A stretch of 61,476 nucleotides of DNA, from the NCBI RefSeq assembly GCF_000730605.1, contig NZ_BBIS01000027.1, forward strand, positions 1 to 61,476, given 5' to 3'. Origin of the DNA: Pseudomonas monteilii NBRC 103158 = DSM 14164. GTDB taxonomy: Bacteria > Pseudomonadota > Gammaproteobacteria > Pseudomonadales > Pseudomonadaceae. The position numbers were made by a program, and so were the translations under genes. Of the stretch, positions 37,172 to 46,687 are shown piece by piece. Under the pieces are notes generated by a model. That model saw only the letters and a list, made by a program, of their open reading frames with translations. It ran no database searches and was not told the DNA's origin. Positions within the stretch are counted from its first letter, which is position 1; every line of letters starts with the position of its first letter.

Positions 37172-38320
37172 GTGAAACACTTACGACCTTTGCGTGCAAC
37201 ACACGTGATGCCCTTCGTTGCGCTGATGCTGATAACGGGGTGCGGAGAACAGAAGCAGTCAAGCGTGGCCGTTACGCCCCCTGAGGTGGGTGTCTATACG
37301 GTGCGTTCGCAAGCGCTGACTTTGACCACTGACCTGCCTGGACGCACCTCGGCTTACCGAGTTGCAGAAGTGCGTCCTCAGGTTTCAGGAATTCTCGAGA
37401 AGCGTTCGTTTGTCGAGGGTGCTGAAGTCAAACTGGGGCAGCAGCTGTACCAGATTGACCCTCGTACCTACGAGGCCCGACTGCGCCGTGCTGAAGCCAA
37501 CCGCACTACCGCAGAAAACTTGGCTCGGCGTTATGAAACGCTGTTGCAGACCAAGGCAGTTAGCAAGCAGCAATACGACGATGCGTTGGCGGCCTGGAAA
37601 CAGGCTGAAGCCGACTATCAAGTCGCTCGTATTGATGTCCAGTACACCCGTGTGCTGTCTCCCATTTCGGGACGCATTGGGCGTTCGGCAGTAACGGAGG
37701 GGGCGCTCGTCACCAATGGACAAGCCCAATCGTTGGCCACCGTGACCCAGCTGGATCCCATCTATGTAGACGTGACCCAACCGATCACTAAGCTGCTGGG
37801 CCTGCAGAAGGCATTGGAATCCGGTCGACTGCAGAACTCGGGAGAGAACCAAGCGCATGTCAGCCTGAGCCTGGATGACGGCAGTGCTTACCCGTTGCCA
37901 GGTGTGCTCAAGTTCTCGGAAGTGAGTGTCGATCCGACAACCGGGTCGGTCACCTTGCGTGCCGAATTCCCTAATCCTGACCGCAAGCTGCTGCCTGGCA
38001 TGTTTGTCCACGCGCTGCTCAAGGAAGGTGTTCAGCAGGCGGCAATCCTGGTGCCGCAGCAGGCTATTAGCCGCGATACGCGAGGTGTTCCGACTGTCTG
38101 GGTTGTGAAATCGGACAATACGGTCGAATCACGTGAAGTTGAGACTCTCCGCACGGTGGGGAACGCCTGGCTGATCGGCAAAGGCGTTAATGCTGGTGAG
38201 CGAATCATCACCGAAGGTGTCCAGCGTGTCCGCAGCGGTATTGCAGTCAACGCTGTAGAAGCGAAAAACGTCGATTTGGTAGCCGAGTTCGCTGCCAAAA
38301 CTGAAGCCTCGGCTAACTGA
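37172..38320 (+). CDS. srpA: RND efflux periplasmic adaptor, SrpA/TtgG-like
   Basis: A 382-residue membrane-fusion protein. A lipoprotein signal (MLITGCGEQ, lipidated Cys) is followed by the lipoyl half-motifs ([23 protein letters not shown] and [20 protein letters not shown]), a coiled-coil hairpin (~95-160), and beta-barrel/membrane-proximal domains. It links the inner-membrane pump to the outer channel. The GTG start at 37172 gives MKHLRPLRA. First of a three-gene operon, 13 bp before the transporter gene. Confidence 0.9.
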   Translation: MKHLRPLRATHVMPFVALMLITGCGEQKQSSVAVTPPEVGVYTVRSQALTLTTDLPGRTSAYRVAEVRPQVSGILEKRSFVEGAEVKLGQQLYQIDPRTYEARLRRAEANRTTAENLARRYETLLQTKAVSKQQYDDALAAWKQAEADYQVARIDVQYTRVLSPISGRIGRSAVTEGALVTNGQAQSLATVTQLDPIYVDVTQPITKLLGLQKALESGRLQNSGENQAHVSLSLDDGSAYPLPGVLKFSEVSVDPTTGSVTLRAEFPNPDRKLLPGMFVHALLKEGVQQAAILVPQQAISRDTRGVPTVWVVKSDNTVESREVETLRTVGNAWLIGKGVNAGERIITEGVQRVRSGIAVNAVEAKNVDLVAEFAAKTEASAN

Positions 38321-38333
38321 GGGGGCCACAGTC

Positions 38334-41300
38334 ATGTCTCGCTTTTTCATCGACAGGCCCATTTTTGCTTGGGTTCTCGCGATTGTCGCGATGCTTGCTG
38401 GCACATTGTCGCTGGTAAAAATGCCGATTAGCCAATATCCGAACATTGCGGCACCTGCGGTATCGATCCAGGTCAGCTATCCGGGTGCTTCCGCACAAAC
38501 TGTCCAAGACACAGTGGTTCAGGTTATTGAGCAACAGCTCAGTGGCCTGGATGGTTTCCGCTACATGTCGGCAGAGAGCGCGTCCGACGGTAGCATGACC
38601 ATCATCGTGACCTTCGAGCAGGGAACTGATCCTGATATCGCGCAGGTACAGGTGCAGAACAAGCTGCAGCTCGCGACTCCGCGCTTGCCGGAAGAGGTGC
38701 AGCGGCAGGGTCTTCGGGTTGTTAAGTACCAGATGAACTTCTTCCTGGTGATGAGCCTGGTTGATCGGTCCGGCAAGTTGGACAACTTCGATCTGGGCAA
38801 CCTGATTGCTTCACAGCTGCAAGATCCAATCTCTCGTATACCCGGTGTCGGCGACTTCCAGCTGTTTGGTTCGCCCTACGCTATGCGCATCTGGCTGGAT
38901 CCAGGCAAGCTCAACAGCTACCAATTGACTCCGACCGACGTCGCGACTGCGATTCGTGAGCAAAACGTCCAGGTATCGTCGGGCCAATTGGGCGGATTGC
39001 CAACTCGCTCCGGCGTGCAACTCAATGCGACCGTTCTGGGTAAGACGCGCATGACCACGCCAAGTCAGTTTGAAGAGATCCTGGTCAAGGTAAATGCGGA
39101 TGGCTCCCAGGTCCGAGTGAAGGATGTAGGCCGCGCGGAACTTGGGGCGGACAGCTTCGCGATCTCTGCCCAATACAAGGACTCGCCTACTGCCAGTTTG
39201 GCGTTGCGACTGTCCACTGGCGGCAACCTCTTGGAAACCGTAGCCGCGGTCAAGAAGCTGATGGATCAGCAAAAGGCATACCTGCCTGAAGGGGTTGAGG
39301 TCATTTACCCCTACGACACAACGCCTGTCGTCGACGCTTCTATTGAGTCGGTGGTTCACACCATCTTTGAGGCCGTTGTACTGGTCTTCCTGGTGATGTA
39401 CCTGTTCCTGCAGAGCTTCCGGGCCACGTTGATTCCAACGCTGGCAGTACCAGTGGTGCTGCTTGCCACATTCGCCTTGCTGCCTTACTTCGGCATCAAC
39501 ATCAACGTGCTCACCATGTACGCCATGGTGCTGGCCATCGGGTTGTTGGTGGACGATGCGATCGTTGTGGTGGAGAACGTCGAGCGGCTTATGCACGAGG
39601 AAGGCTTATCGCCTCTCGAGGCCACTCGCAAGTCGATGGACCAAATCTCCGGGGCCTTGGTGGGTATCGGTATGGTGCTGTCGGCCGTGTTTGTACCTAT
39701 GGCCTTCTTTGGTGGCTCTGCCGGCATCATTTACCAGCAGTTCGCAATCACGATCGTCGTGTGTATGGGGCTGTCGATCTTTGTCGCTCTCGTGTTCACT
39801 CCGGCACTGTGCGTGACCATTCTCAAAGCTCCTGAAGGTCATGGTCATCACGAGAAGAAAGGCTTCTTCGGTTGGTTTAACCGAGTCTTTGACAGAGGCA
39901 CGCTGCGCTTTGAGCGGGGTGTTGGCGCAATGCTCAAGCATCGCGGTCGGTACCTGCTTGCATTCGTGCTGATTACCGGTGGTACGGGTTATCTGTTTAC
40001 AGAGATCCCAAAGGCATTCCTGCCCAATGAAGACCAGGGCTTGATGATGATTGAGGTGCGCATGCCGGCTAACGCCTCGGCTGAGCGGACCGAGGGTGTG
40101 CTGCAAGAAGTGCGTGAGTACCTGGCCAACGACGAGGGGGTGCTTGTTGAGCACTTCATGACGGTAAACGGCTTCAACTTCGCTGGCCGCGGCCAAAACT
40201 CTGGCCTTGTGTTGATCACGTTCAAGGATTGGAAGGAGCGTCACGGCAAGGGGCAGGGTGTATTCGACATTGCTCAGAGAGCGAATCAGCATTTCGCCAA
40301 AATCAAAGATGCAAGTGTCATGGCATTCGTTCCACCAGCCATCTTGGAGATGGGTAATGCCATGGGCTTCAACCTCTATCTCCAGGACAACCTTGGTCTT
40401 GGGCATGAGGCGTTGATGGCGGCTCGGAACCAGTTCCTGCAACTGGCGAGTGAGAATCCAAAGCTCCAAGCTGTCCGTCCGAACGGCAAGGATGACGAAC
40501 CACAGTTCCAGGTGAACATCGATGACGAGAAGGCTCGTGCACTGCAGGTGAGCATTGCAGCCATCAACGAAACGATGTCGGCGGCCTGGGGATCGATGTA
40601 CGTCAACGACTTCATCGATCGTGGTCGTGTAAAGCGGGTGTACATCCAGGGCGAAGATACTTCGCGCATTGCTCCTGAAGACTTCGACAAGTGGTACGTA
40701 CGCAATAGCCTTGGGCAAATGGTTCCTTTCTCGGCCTTCGCCACGGGAGAGTGGGTCAATGGCTCTCCAAAACTGGAACGCTATGGTGGCATCTCTGCCC
40801 TGAACATTTTGGGCGAGCCTGCACCCGGTTACAGCACCGGTGACGCGATGATTGAAATCGCCGAGATCATGAAACAGCTGCCACCTGGCATCGGTTTGAG
40901 CTACACGGGTCTGTCGTACGAAGAGATTCAAACGGGCGACCAAGCACCCCTGTTGTATGCGCTGACTGTTCTCATCGTGTTCCTCTGCCTGGCTGCTCTT
41001 TATGAGAGCTGGTCAGTGCCTGTGTCAGTGATCATGGTGGTTCCATTGGGCATTCTCGGCGCGGTTCTAGCCACGCTGTGGCGCGATCTTACTGCTGACG
41101 TGTACTTCCAGGTCGGCTTGATGACGACTGTCGGCCTCTCTGCGAAGAACGCCATTTTGATCGTTGAATTCGCCAAGGAGCTGTACGAGAAACAGGGCTA
41201 CCCAATCGGTAAAGCCGCTGTAGAGGCTGCGAAATTGCGGCTGCGCCCAATCCTCATGACTTCGCTTGCCTTCACATTCGGCGTGCTGCCGATGGCTATC

Positions 41301-41483
41301 GCGTCTGGGGCCGGGGCTGGTAGTCAGCATTCCATCGCTACCGGCGTTGTGGGAGGCATGATCACCGCTACCGTGCTGGCTGTTTTCTTCGTGCCTTTGT
41401 TCTATGTCGTGGTTGTTAAGTTGTTTGAGGGATTCATGAAGCGTAAACCTAACGCCAGCGAGGTAGAGACTCATGAAGTTTAA
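38334..41483 (+). CDS. srpB: RND efflux transporter, SrpB/TtgH-like
   Basis: A 1049-residue hydrophobe/amphiphile RND pump of the inner membrane. It starts [17 protein letters not shown] and has the proton-relay helix 4 with [20 protein letters not shown] (adjacent Asp pair), two large periplasmic loops, and a C-terminal half with [20 protein letters not shown]. Length is the HAE1 standard, and similarity to AcrB/TtgB/TtgH is clear. It exports toluene-type solvents and aromatic compounds in homologous systems. The 3' end overlaps the outer channel gene by 11 bp. Confidence 0.93.
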   Translation: MSRFFIDRPIFAWVLAIVAMLAGTLSLVKMPISQYPNIAAPAVSIQVSYPGASAQTVQDTVVQVIEQQLSGLDGFRYMSAESASDGSMTIIVTFEQGTDPDIAQVQVQNKLQLATPRLPEEVQRQGLRVVKYQMNFFLVMSLVDRSGKLDNFDLGNLIASQLQDPISRIPGVGDFQLFGSPYAMRIWLDPGKLNSYQLTPTDVATAIREQNVQVSSGQLGGLPTRSGVQLNATVLGKTRMTTPSQFEEILVKVNADGSQVRVKDVGRAELGADSFAISAQYKDSPTASLALRLSTGGNLLETVAAVKKLMDQQKAYLPEGVEVIYPYDTTPVVDASIESVVHTIFEAVVLVFLVMYLFLQSFRATLIPTLAVPVVLLATFALLPYFGININVLTMYAMVLAIGLLVDDAIVVVENVERLMHEEGLSPLEATRKSMDQISGALVGIGMVLSAVFVPMAFFGGSAGIIYQQFAITIVVCMGLSIFVALVFTPALCVTILKAPEGHGHHEKKGFFGWFNRVFDRGTLRFERGVGAMLKHRGRYLLAFVLITGGTGYLFTEIPKAFLPNEDQGLMMIEVRMPANASAERTEGVLQEVREYLANDEGVLVEHFMTVNGFNFAGRGQNSGLVLITFKDWKERHGKGQGVFDIAQRANQHFAKIKDASVMAFVPPAILEMGNAMGFNLYLQDNLGLGHEALMAARNQFLQLASENPKLQAVRPNGKDDEPQFQVNIDDEKARALQVSIAAINETMSAAWGSMYVNDFIDRGRVKRVYIQGEDTSRIAPEDFDKWYVRNSLGQMVPFSAFATGEWVNGSPKLERYGGISALNILGEPAPGYSTGDAMIEIAEIMKQLPPGIGLSYTGLSYEEIQTGDQAPLLYALTVLIVFLCLAALYESWSVPVSVIMVVPLGILGAVLATLWRDLTADVYFQVGLMTTVGLSAKNAILIVEFAKELYEKQGYPIGKAAVEAAKLRLRPILMTSLAFTFGVLPMAIASGAGAGSQHSIATGVVGGMITATVLAVFFVPLFYVVVVKLFEGFMKRKPNASEVETHEV

Positions 41484-42885
41484 GTCTCTCCCCGTTTTTG
41501 CGGTGCTCATGCTGAGTGGGTGCAGCTTGATCCCCGATTACCGTCAACCGGACGCGCCAGTTGAGGTGAGCTGGCCAAAAGGCCAGGCTTACACTGGGCA
41601 GGTTGCTGAAGCAGGTGCATCGACGGCTCTGCCCGAGGTGAAGCAGTTCTTCAAAGACCCAGCGCTCATCCGTCTTCTGGATGTTGCCCTGCAGAACAAC
41701 CGCGACTTGCGAGTTGCAGCCAAGAATGTCGAGGCGTACAGGGCGCTCTATCAAATTCAGCGAGCAGAGCGATTCCCGACGCTCGATGGCGCTGCATCTG
41801 GTAGCCGTCGACGTCTGCCGGATGACCTGTCGCCAACAGGGCAATCCCGCATCGACAGCCAGTACGAAGTGGGCTTGGTTACCGCTTACGAGCTGGATCT
41901 GTTCGGCCGCATTAAAAGCCTGACCAGTCAGGCACTGCAGCAGTACTTGGCGACGGAAGAAGCGCAGCACAGCGTACAAATTGCCTTGGTTGGTGACGTG
42001 GCTACCACTTACTTCTTATGGCGCACTGATCAGGCACTCTTGGAACTGACCGATGCGACACTGAACAGCTACGTCGAAAGTCTTTCGATGATCGAGGCTA
42101 GCGCTGGGGCTGGCACCTCTTCAGAGCTCGATGTCCGGCAAGCTCGCACCCTGGTGAATCAGGCGGAGGCGCAAAAAGCGTTGTACACCCGGCGAATTGC
42201 TGAAGATGCCAATGCTCTTCAGCTGCTGGTGGGCGGGAAAATCCCTGAGGACTTGCCCAAAGGCTCGCCTCTGGCAATGAGCGCGATTGGGGACGTACCA
42301 GCTGGACTTCCAGCGGACCTATTGCTAAACAGACCCGATATCCGTGCGGCCGAACACCAACTGTTGGCCGCCAATGCCAACATCGGCGCTGCTCGGGCAG
42401 CGTTCTTCCCGCGCATCAGCCTGACCGCTTCGGTTGGATCGGCCAGCCGTGATTTGGATGGCTTGTTCAATGGTGGATCTGACAGCTGGAGCTTTGCCCC
42501 GCAGATCAGTGTACCCATTTTCAACGCTGGCAGACTGCGGGCCAATCTCGACTACGCCGAGATTCAGAAGGACGTCAGCGTAGCGACCTATGAGAAAAGC
42601 ATCCAAACGGCTTTTCGGGAAGTTGCTGACGGATTGGCCGCTAGAGGCACCTATGGCAAGCAGCTCACTGCCCAAAGCCAGCTGGTGGAGAACTACAAAT
42701 CCTACTTCGATCTGGCGCAGCAGAGATATGACCAAGGTATCGATAGCTACCTGACGGTCTTGGATGCTCAGCGAGAGTTGTTCGCGTCTCAGCAGCAACT
42801 GCTGAATGACCAGCTCAATCAGATCAACAGTGAAGTACAACTCTATAAGGCTCTTGGAGGCGGCTGGAGCACGAAGTCTATGTGA
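41473..42885 (+). CDS. srpC: RND outer-membrane channel, SrpC/TtgI-like
   Basis: A 470-residue TolC/OprM-family lipoprotein channel. The signal ends at [16 protein letters not shown] with a lipidation Cys. Two OEP repeats follow, with long coiled helices and conserved [27 protein letters not shown]. It completes the tripartite pump. The ATG at 41473 lies within the last codons of srpB, indicating translational coupling. Confidence 0.92.
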   Translation: MKFKSLPVFAVLMLSGCSLIPDYRQPDAPVEVSWPKGQAYTGQVAEAGASTALPEVKQFFKDPALIRLLDVALQNNRDLRVAAKNVEAYRALYQIQRAERFPTLDGAASGSRRRLPDDLSPTGQSRIDSQYEVGLVTAYELDLFGRIKSLTSQALQQYLATEEAQHSVQIALVGDVATTYFLWRTDQALLELTDATLNSYVESLSMIEASAGAGTSSELDVRQARTLVNQAEAQKALYTRRIAEDANALQLLVGGKIPEDLPKGSPLAMSAIGDVPAGLPADLLLNRPDIRAAEHQLLAANANIGAARAAFFPRISLTASVGSASRDLDGLFNGGSDSWSFAPQISVPIFNAGRLRANLDYAEIQKDVSVATYEKSIQTAFREVADGLAARGTYGKQLTAQSQLVENYKSYFDLAQQRYDQGIDSYLTVLDAQRELFASQQQLLNDQLNQINSEVQLYKALGGGWSTKSM

Positions 42886-42891
42886 TAAGTT

Positions 42892-42916
42892 GGGCGGCGC
42901 TTTGCTAAGCGTCGCC
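42892..42916. terminator. Hairpin after srpC
   Basis: GGGCGGCGCTT, TGCT loop, AAGCGTCGCCC with one mismatch. No T run. Confidence 0.6.
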
Positions 42917-43004
42917 CTAACTTTCAGCTTGAAATTGATTCGTCGCATCTTATTAAAAATTAGGATGGCGAGCGCTTGCCAATTTTACGTCGGGAGTAGA
43001 AATC

Positions 43005-43310
43005 ATGAGTCTGGTGTCAGTTAGTGCTCTGGAAGTGAGCTTTGTCGGTCGTCCGAGTGATGACGTGCTGTTGACTATTGATGAGCTTGTGAATGTCATC
43101 AAGTGCGATTCTGAATGTTTGAACTACGTGATGGTTGCGTTAAACAAACAGTTTAGTTCGCTCATCATTAGTGGGTTTTGGAGTGATGAGGAAAGCATGA
43201 TTGAACACTATTCAACCCCAACGTTTTCTGCATTGCTCGATTGTTTGAGTAATAATTGCAAAAGCATATGCTTCAGGTCGTTTTTTACTCGAGAAGAGTT
43301 GAGTATTTAA
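43005..43310 (+). CDS. Small protein, possible ABM-type alpha/beta-barrel
   Basis: A 101-residue protein, not recognised with certainty. The segment SGFWSDEESMIEHYSTPTFSALLDCL has the pattern of antibiotic-biosynthesis-monooxygenase (dimeric alpha/beta-barrel) proteins, where a Trp-Ser-acidic strand end is followed by an H-x-x-x-x-x-F helix. It is clearly AT-richer than the pump genes. It lies 1 bp before the LysR-fragment gene, so they are probably co-transcribed. Whether the pair belongs to the pump operon is unknown. Confidence 0.5.
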   Translation: MSLVSVSALEVSFVGRPSDDVLLTIDELVNVIKCDSECLNYVMVALNKQFSSLIISGFWSDEESMIEHYSTPTFSALLDCLSNNCKSICFRSFFTREELSI

Positions 43311-43311
43311 A

Positions 43312-43629
43312 ATGATATATGATGAAAGTGCCCTTTTAGACGCAGATCTTCATTGCCTGATTGCATTCCTAGTTGTACATCGCGAGGGCGGCGTCAGCCG
43401 GGCGGCAGAATGCCTGGGGGTGAAGCAGCCGGCCGTGAGCAATCAGTTGGCAAAGCTGAGAGCGCGATTTGGGGATGAGTTGTTTGTCGGGAAAAGAGCC
43501 TGGACTCCGACTGAGCGAGCAGATCAGATTGCTGCCGCATTGGCTCCGGTGTTCAACAGCTTGCAAGATGCAATTAGCGCTCTTGAAGAAGCACAGAAAG
43601 AGAATGACCTGGATCTAAGGCAGCCATGA
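43312..43629 (+). CDS. LysR-type DNA-binding domain alone (short or truncated)
   Basis: A 105-residue protein consisting of the LysR winged helix (DADLHCLIAFLVVHREGGVS, RAAECLGVKQPAVSNQLAKL, RFGDELFVGKRAWTPTERAD) and the start of the linker helix. The ~200-residue effector domain is absent. The reading frame ends in GENDLDLRQP-like polar residues with no downstream remnant of an effector domain, so it is either a decayed regulator or a dedicated DNA-binding protein that could compete for LysR sites. Confidence 0.75.
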   Translation: MIYDESALLDADLHCLIAFLVVHREGGVSRAAECLGVKQPAVSNQLAKLRARFGDELFVGKRAWTPTERADQIAAALAPVFNSLQDAISALEEAQKENDLDLRQP

Positions 43630-44380
43630 ATTGGCTAGTGCTATTGTCGTAGAGAAATTACGATAGACAATAAAAATGCTATGGCCTTTCGGCCATAGCG
43701 AAGGGAGGGTCATTTTTAATGATAACCCCAAGGAGCCTACGTGTTGCTGGTGTCGTCATGTTGGTTGACGCCATAGCAAATTCGGAGTTGGTAAAAAGCC
43801 GCCTGATAACAGGCGGCAAACCAAAGGACGATGAAACGTCGCAGGACTAGGTGTAGGGAGGGGAACCTAATCCCGCTTCTCATCGGTGTTAATTTTAGTT
43901 CGTATTTCCTCTGTGCGAAATCGATAGTGGTAATAGTGGTTATCGAAGGCTTTAGTATGGCTTTACCATGAAATATGGTTGCCGGTCTAGTTGAGGTGGC
44001 TTTGTTAGAGCTCTGTGCGGAATTTTGATCTTGCCAGCGAAAATTTCAGCCCCTTGAGATCTTCTGCAGACATATTGTTACTAATTTTTACGCACCTTGA
44101 GTTACTCCATTTCACCCTTGTCGGGATCTGTATCTACCGTTGCGCGATGGATGTGGGGTGGCGATGCACGAGTGGCCCAATCGACCCGAGGCGCCTAGGT
44201 CGCAGCGTGATTTAGCTCTGCTTTTCCTGGGTTAGCGTGTGCTCATCTGTCTGGCGTGATGCCATTTTAATATTGCAGATGGCTTAGTATGCTGTGATGA
44301 GCGCTGCTGTGTGCTGGCTTGAAACCCGCCACACCTTGATGTAGCTTTTCGTTACGAAGACTGTTCGATTTTCTTACGGG
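43630..44380. other. Gene-poor spacer between efflux and defence-like cargo
   Basis: About 750 bp with no convincing gene. Two perfect hairpins are present: CTATGGCC-TTTC-GGCCATAG (43679-43698) and GCCGCCTG-ATAA-CAGGCGGC (43798-43817). They may be a terminator and a structured RNA element. A 66-codon frame at 44015 has no ribosome-binding site or recognisable features. Confidence 0.5.
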
Positions 44381-44671
44381 GTGAACACTGTGAGCGTAAA
44401 GGTCAAGGTCGAAATCGAAAAGCTGCTTGGCGACTTCTGGGACAAGCGCGCGCTGGAGATACTTGAAGATCCATTGGCTACCGATGATCTCGGTGCGCCG
44501 CTTGATTCGATTGCTGCGTGCGATGCGTTCGTTGGGATCGATAAAATAGTGAACTGTAAGCTGCCTGTTGAGCTGATCGTCCGTCACGGTGGATACACCT
44601 CCAGGCAGCAGTTCGTTACAGAAATCACGAATGGGGTGCTGAAGCATCTCGAAGGGGGCGCCGGTGGCTGA
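44381..44671 (+). CDS. Small carrier-protein-like protein of the protease operon
   Basis: A 96-residue acidic protein. DDLGAPLDSIAACDAFVGID followed by IVNCKLPVELIVRHGGYTSR resembles the acyl-carrier fold: an LDSI motif at the phosphopantetheine site, then a second helix and a turn. This is a pattern match only, and the protein may not be modified. The start is GTG 44381. It overlaps the XRE gene by 8 bp and is the first gene of the five-gene operon 44381-47459. The likely role is an adaptor or regulator of the operon; function unknown. Confidence 0.55.
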   Translation: MNTVSVKVKVEIEKLLGDFWDKRALEILEDPLATDDLGAPLDSIAACDAFVGIDKIVNCKLPVELIVRHGGYTSRQQFVTEITNGVLKHLEGGAGG

Positions 44672-45020
44672 GGATCGGCAAGGCGAACGCAACCAGATAG
44701 GTGACCGGCTGCGTAGGGCTCGCGAGTACGTGGGGCTTTCGCAGGATGACGTCGCATCTGTGTTAGGGCTCCCGCGCCCCTCTATCACCAATATTGAGTT
44801 GGGTGTTCGAAAAGTCGAGGCTCTTGAGCTCAGCAAGCTGGCAAAGCTCTATCGTCGCACGCTGGATTATCTAACGACTGGGGTGGAGCCGGAGCCAGAA
44901 GGTCCACAGCAGCTGGCGTTCCTGGCGAGGGCCGTTAAGGGCCTGTCAGATAAAGATCTGGAAGAAGTCGCTCGCTTTGCTGAATTTCTGAAGCAGTCGG
45001 CGCGAAGAGATATGGAGTAA
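44664..45020 (+). CDS. XRE-family regulator paired with IrrE-type protease
   Basis: A 118-residue DNA-binding protein: HTH_3 domain (IGDRLRRAREYVGLSQDDVA, LGLPRPSITNIELGVRKVEA), then a short helical tail (LSDKDLEEVARFAEFLKQS). The XRE plus ImmA/IrrE pairing is widespread (ImmR/ImmA in ICEBs1), where the metallopeptidase cleaves the repressor. The start GTG 44664 lies within the end of the upstream gene. It lies 3 bp before the metallopeptidase gene. Confidence 0.85.
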   Translation: MAEDRQGERNQIGDRLRRAREYVGLSQDDVASVLGLPRPSITNIELGVRKVEALELSKLAKLYRRTLDYLTTGVEPEPEGPQQLAFLARAVKGLSDKDLEEVARFAEFLKQSARRDME

Positions 45021-45023
45021 CGC

Positions 45024-46040
45024 ATGGCCCGTCGCAACATAGCGCTGACGACAGCGAGGATGGCTGCTGAGGTTTTCGAAAAGTCCCGCGCTATGGAGCG
45101 TATTGAACAGGACGGATACACCCGGGTGGACCCTTTCAAGGTTGCCGCCACCGAGGGGCTGTCTGTGGCACTCCGTCCAATGGACAAGCTGCTTGGCGCA
45201 TTCATCCGTGATGAGCGATCAGGGATCTTGTTGAACTCGGCCCGATCCGCAGGCCTGATCCACATGACCTGCGCGCATGAATTGGGTCACTACTTTATGG
45301 GCCATAACACTGCCCTCGATGAGATTATCGAGTACGGCTCCAAGGCTGCTGAAATGGAGCAGGAAGCGGAGGCGTTTGGCTATCACCTTCTAGTACCACG
45401 CGCGCTACTGACCATTGTTTGCAAGCGGAAAGGCTGGAACATCAGATCCCTGCACGAACCCTTCAATCTCTATCAGCTCGCCCTCCGGCTAGGCGTGAGC
45501 TATTCCGCTGCTGCGTGGTCACTGCTGCGCCACCAGCTGGTTGATTACGATACCGTCCAACGCTTGCTCAAGACTCAGCCATCTGCGATCAAACAGGTTC
45601 TGTTTAATGGCCCGCTACCTGACGCTACAAAAGACGTCTGGGTCTTCGATGAGCGCGACCAGTCCTCGGTTCTAGAGCCCCGTCCCGATGATCATCTGAT
45701 CATCCGCCTGAAAAGCCATGCCAGTGCGGGCTTCTTGTGGCTCGCTGATTCTCTTGATCAGATCGTGTCTGAAGGCTTCACATTGCAGCCGGCGCCATCT
45801 GCGCCAGTTGATCCGAGTAGGCTGACCTTTGGGGCTGAGACCTCGATGGATTACCTGCTGACAGGCGCATCTGAAAGCTATACCGCTCCTCAGGCCGTGG
45901 CTCTTTCCGAGATTCGGCCGTGGGAAGGCAAGCAGCCTGGTGACGCTTCCTACTCTTCCAAGGCTCACTTCGAGCCCATGGGGGAAGGGCTTTCGCGAGA
46001 ATCCAAGTTGGCTCTGATCGAAGAGGTTCGGAATTCGTGA
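45024..46040 (+). CDS. ImmA/IrrE metallopeptidase fused to chagasin-like (I42) inhibitor domain
   Basis: A 338-residue fusion. Residues ~1-190 are an ImmA/IrrE zinc peptidase with HELGH (85-89) and the downstream glutamate-rich ligand helix AAEMEQEAEAFGYHLLVPR (~109-126). Residues ~222-320 resemble chagasin-type inhibitors of papain proteases. The three wedge loops can be placed: SHASAGFLW (231-239, like NPTTGFxW), the FGAETSMDY turn (269-277), and RPW (298-300). The very next gene, overlapping by 4 bp, encodes a papain-like protease. In this reading one protein carries both a repressor-cleaving peptidase and an inhibitor of the toxic protease. The inhibitor call is by eye and needs a profile search. 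Confidence 0.78.
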   Translation: MARRNIALTTARMAAEVFEKSRAMERIEQDGYTRVDPFKVAATEGLSVALRPMDKLLGAFIRDERSGILLNSARSAGLIHMTCAHELGHYFMGHNTALDEIIEYGSKAAEMEQEAEAFGYHLLVPRALLTIVCKRKGWNIRSLHEPFNLYQLALRLGVSYSAAAWSLLRHQLVDYDTVQRLLKTQPSAIKQVLFNGPLPDATKDVWVFDERDQSSVLEPRPDDHLIIRLKSHASAGFLWLADSLDQIVSEGFTLQPAPSAPVDPSRLTFGAETSMDYLLTGASESYTAPQAVALSEIRPWEGKQPGDASYSSKAHFEPMGEGLSRESKLALIEEVRNS

Positions 46041-46687
46041 TCACGGTGGAGTGCCTCGTCGACAAGCAGCCAGTCGTAGCCAAGAACCAAGGTAACCGTC
46101 CAACGTGTTTGGCGTTTGCAGTGACCGATCTCAACAGGTCATTCGTGGATGAAGATCTCGGCCCAGAGTATTTTTACCGCGCAACGCTCTCGAGAATTCC
46201 TGGCTGGAAACCTGGAGACGGATTGCAGATTCCTGCAGCAATTGAAGCCTCGCAGCTCGGCCATCCTAAAGAGCGCGAGTACCCCTACCAGGCTGATGAG
46301 CCTCAGGTTCCGCTTGAAGCGCTTCCAGAGGATCTTGCGCTGCATGGGCGCCCAATCAAATTCTTCGCTGCAGATGTTGGGCATCTCATTGGCAGTATGC
46401 AGGCCATGGTACCTATGGGCTTGGCGTTGAAACTGACGCTCGACTTCTACCAGCCTGTGGATGGAGTTATCCCTTTCAGTCCGACAGTATTGCCGGGTGC
46501 GATGATGCACGCGGTCGTTGCCGTCGGCCTGGGCTATGACGAAGGCTCACAGCCTTGGTTTCTGATTAGAAATACCTGGGGAGAGGCATGGGGGCTCAAT
46601 GGCCATGCCTGGATATCCGCCGCTTACATCGAGTCGCACGCTGCGTGCGCATTTGGAGTAGAACATGGCAGTTCTGATTCACGGTGA
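46037..46687 (+). CDS. Papain-like (C1A) cysteine protease, leaderless
   Basis: A 216-residue cytosolic papain-family protease. The catalytic set is readable: oxyanion Gln18 and Cys24 in VAKNQGNRPTCLAFAVTD, His158 in GAMMHAVVAVGLGYD, and Asn179 in FLIRNTWGEAWGLNGHAWIS. There is no signal peptide and no inhibitory prodomain, so activity inside the cell must be restrained by something else; the I42-like domain of the preceding gene is the obvious candidate. ATGA overlap upstream and a 23-bp overlap downstream imply tight co-translation. The targets are unknown. Confidence 0.85.
   Translation: MITVECLVDKQPVVAKNQGNRPTCLAFAVTDLNRSFVDEDLGPEYFYRATLSRIPGWKPGDGLQIPAAIEASQLGHPKEREYPYQADEPQVPLEALPEDLALHGRPIKFFAADVGHLIGSMQAMVPMGLALKLTLDFYQPVDGVIPFSPTVLPGAMMHAVVAVGLGYDEGSQPWFLIRNTWGEAWGLNGHAWISAAYIESHAACAFGVEHGSSDSR

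Noticed and set aside
39606..40943. 445-codon frame antisense to srpB
   Set aside because: Shadow of a highly conserved RND gene; no recognisable protein features.
44015..44215. 66-codon frame in the cargo junction spacer
   Set aside because: No start context, unrelated to known small proteins, isolated.
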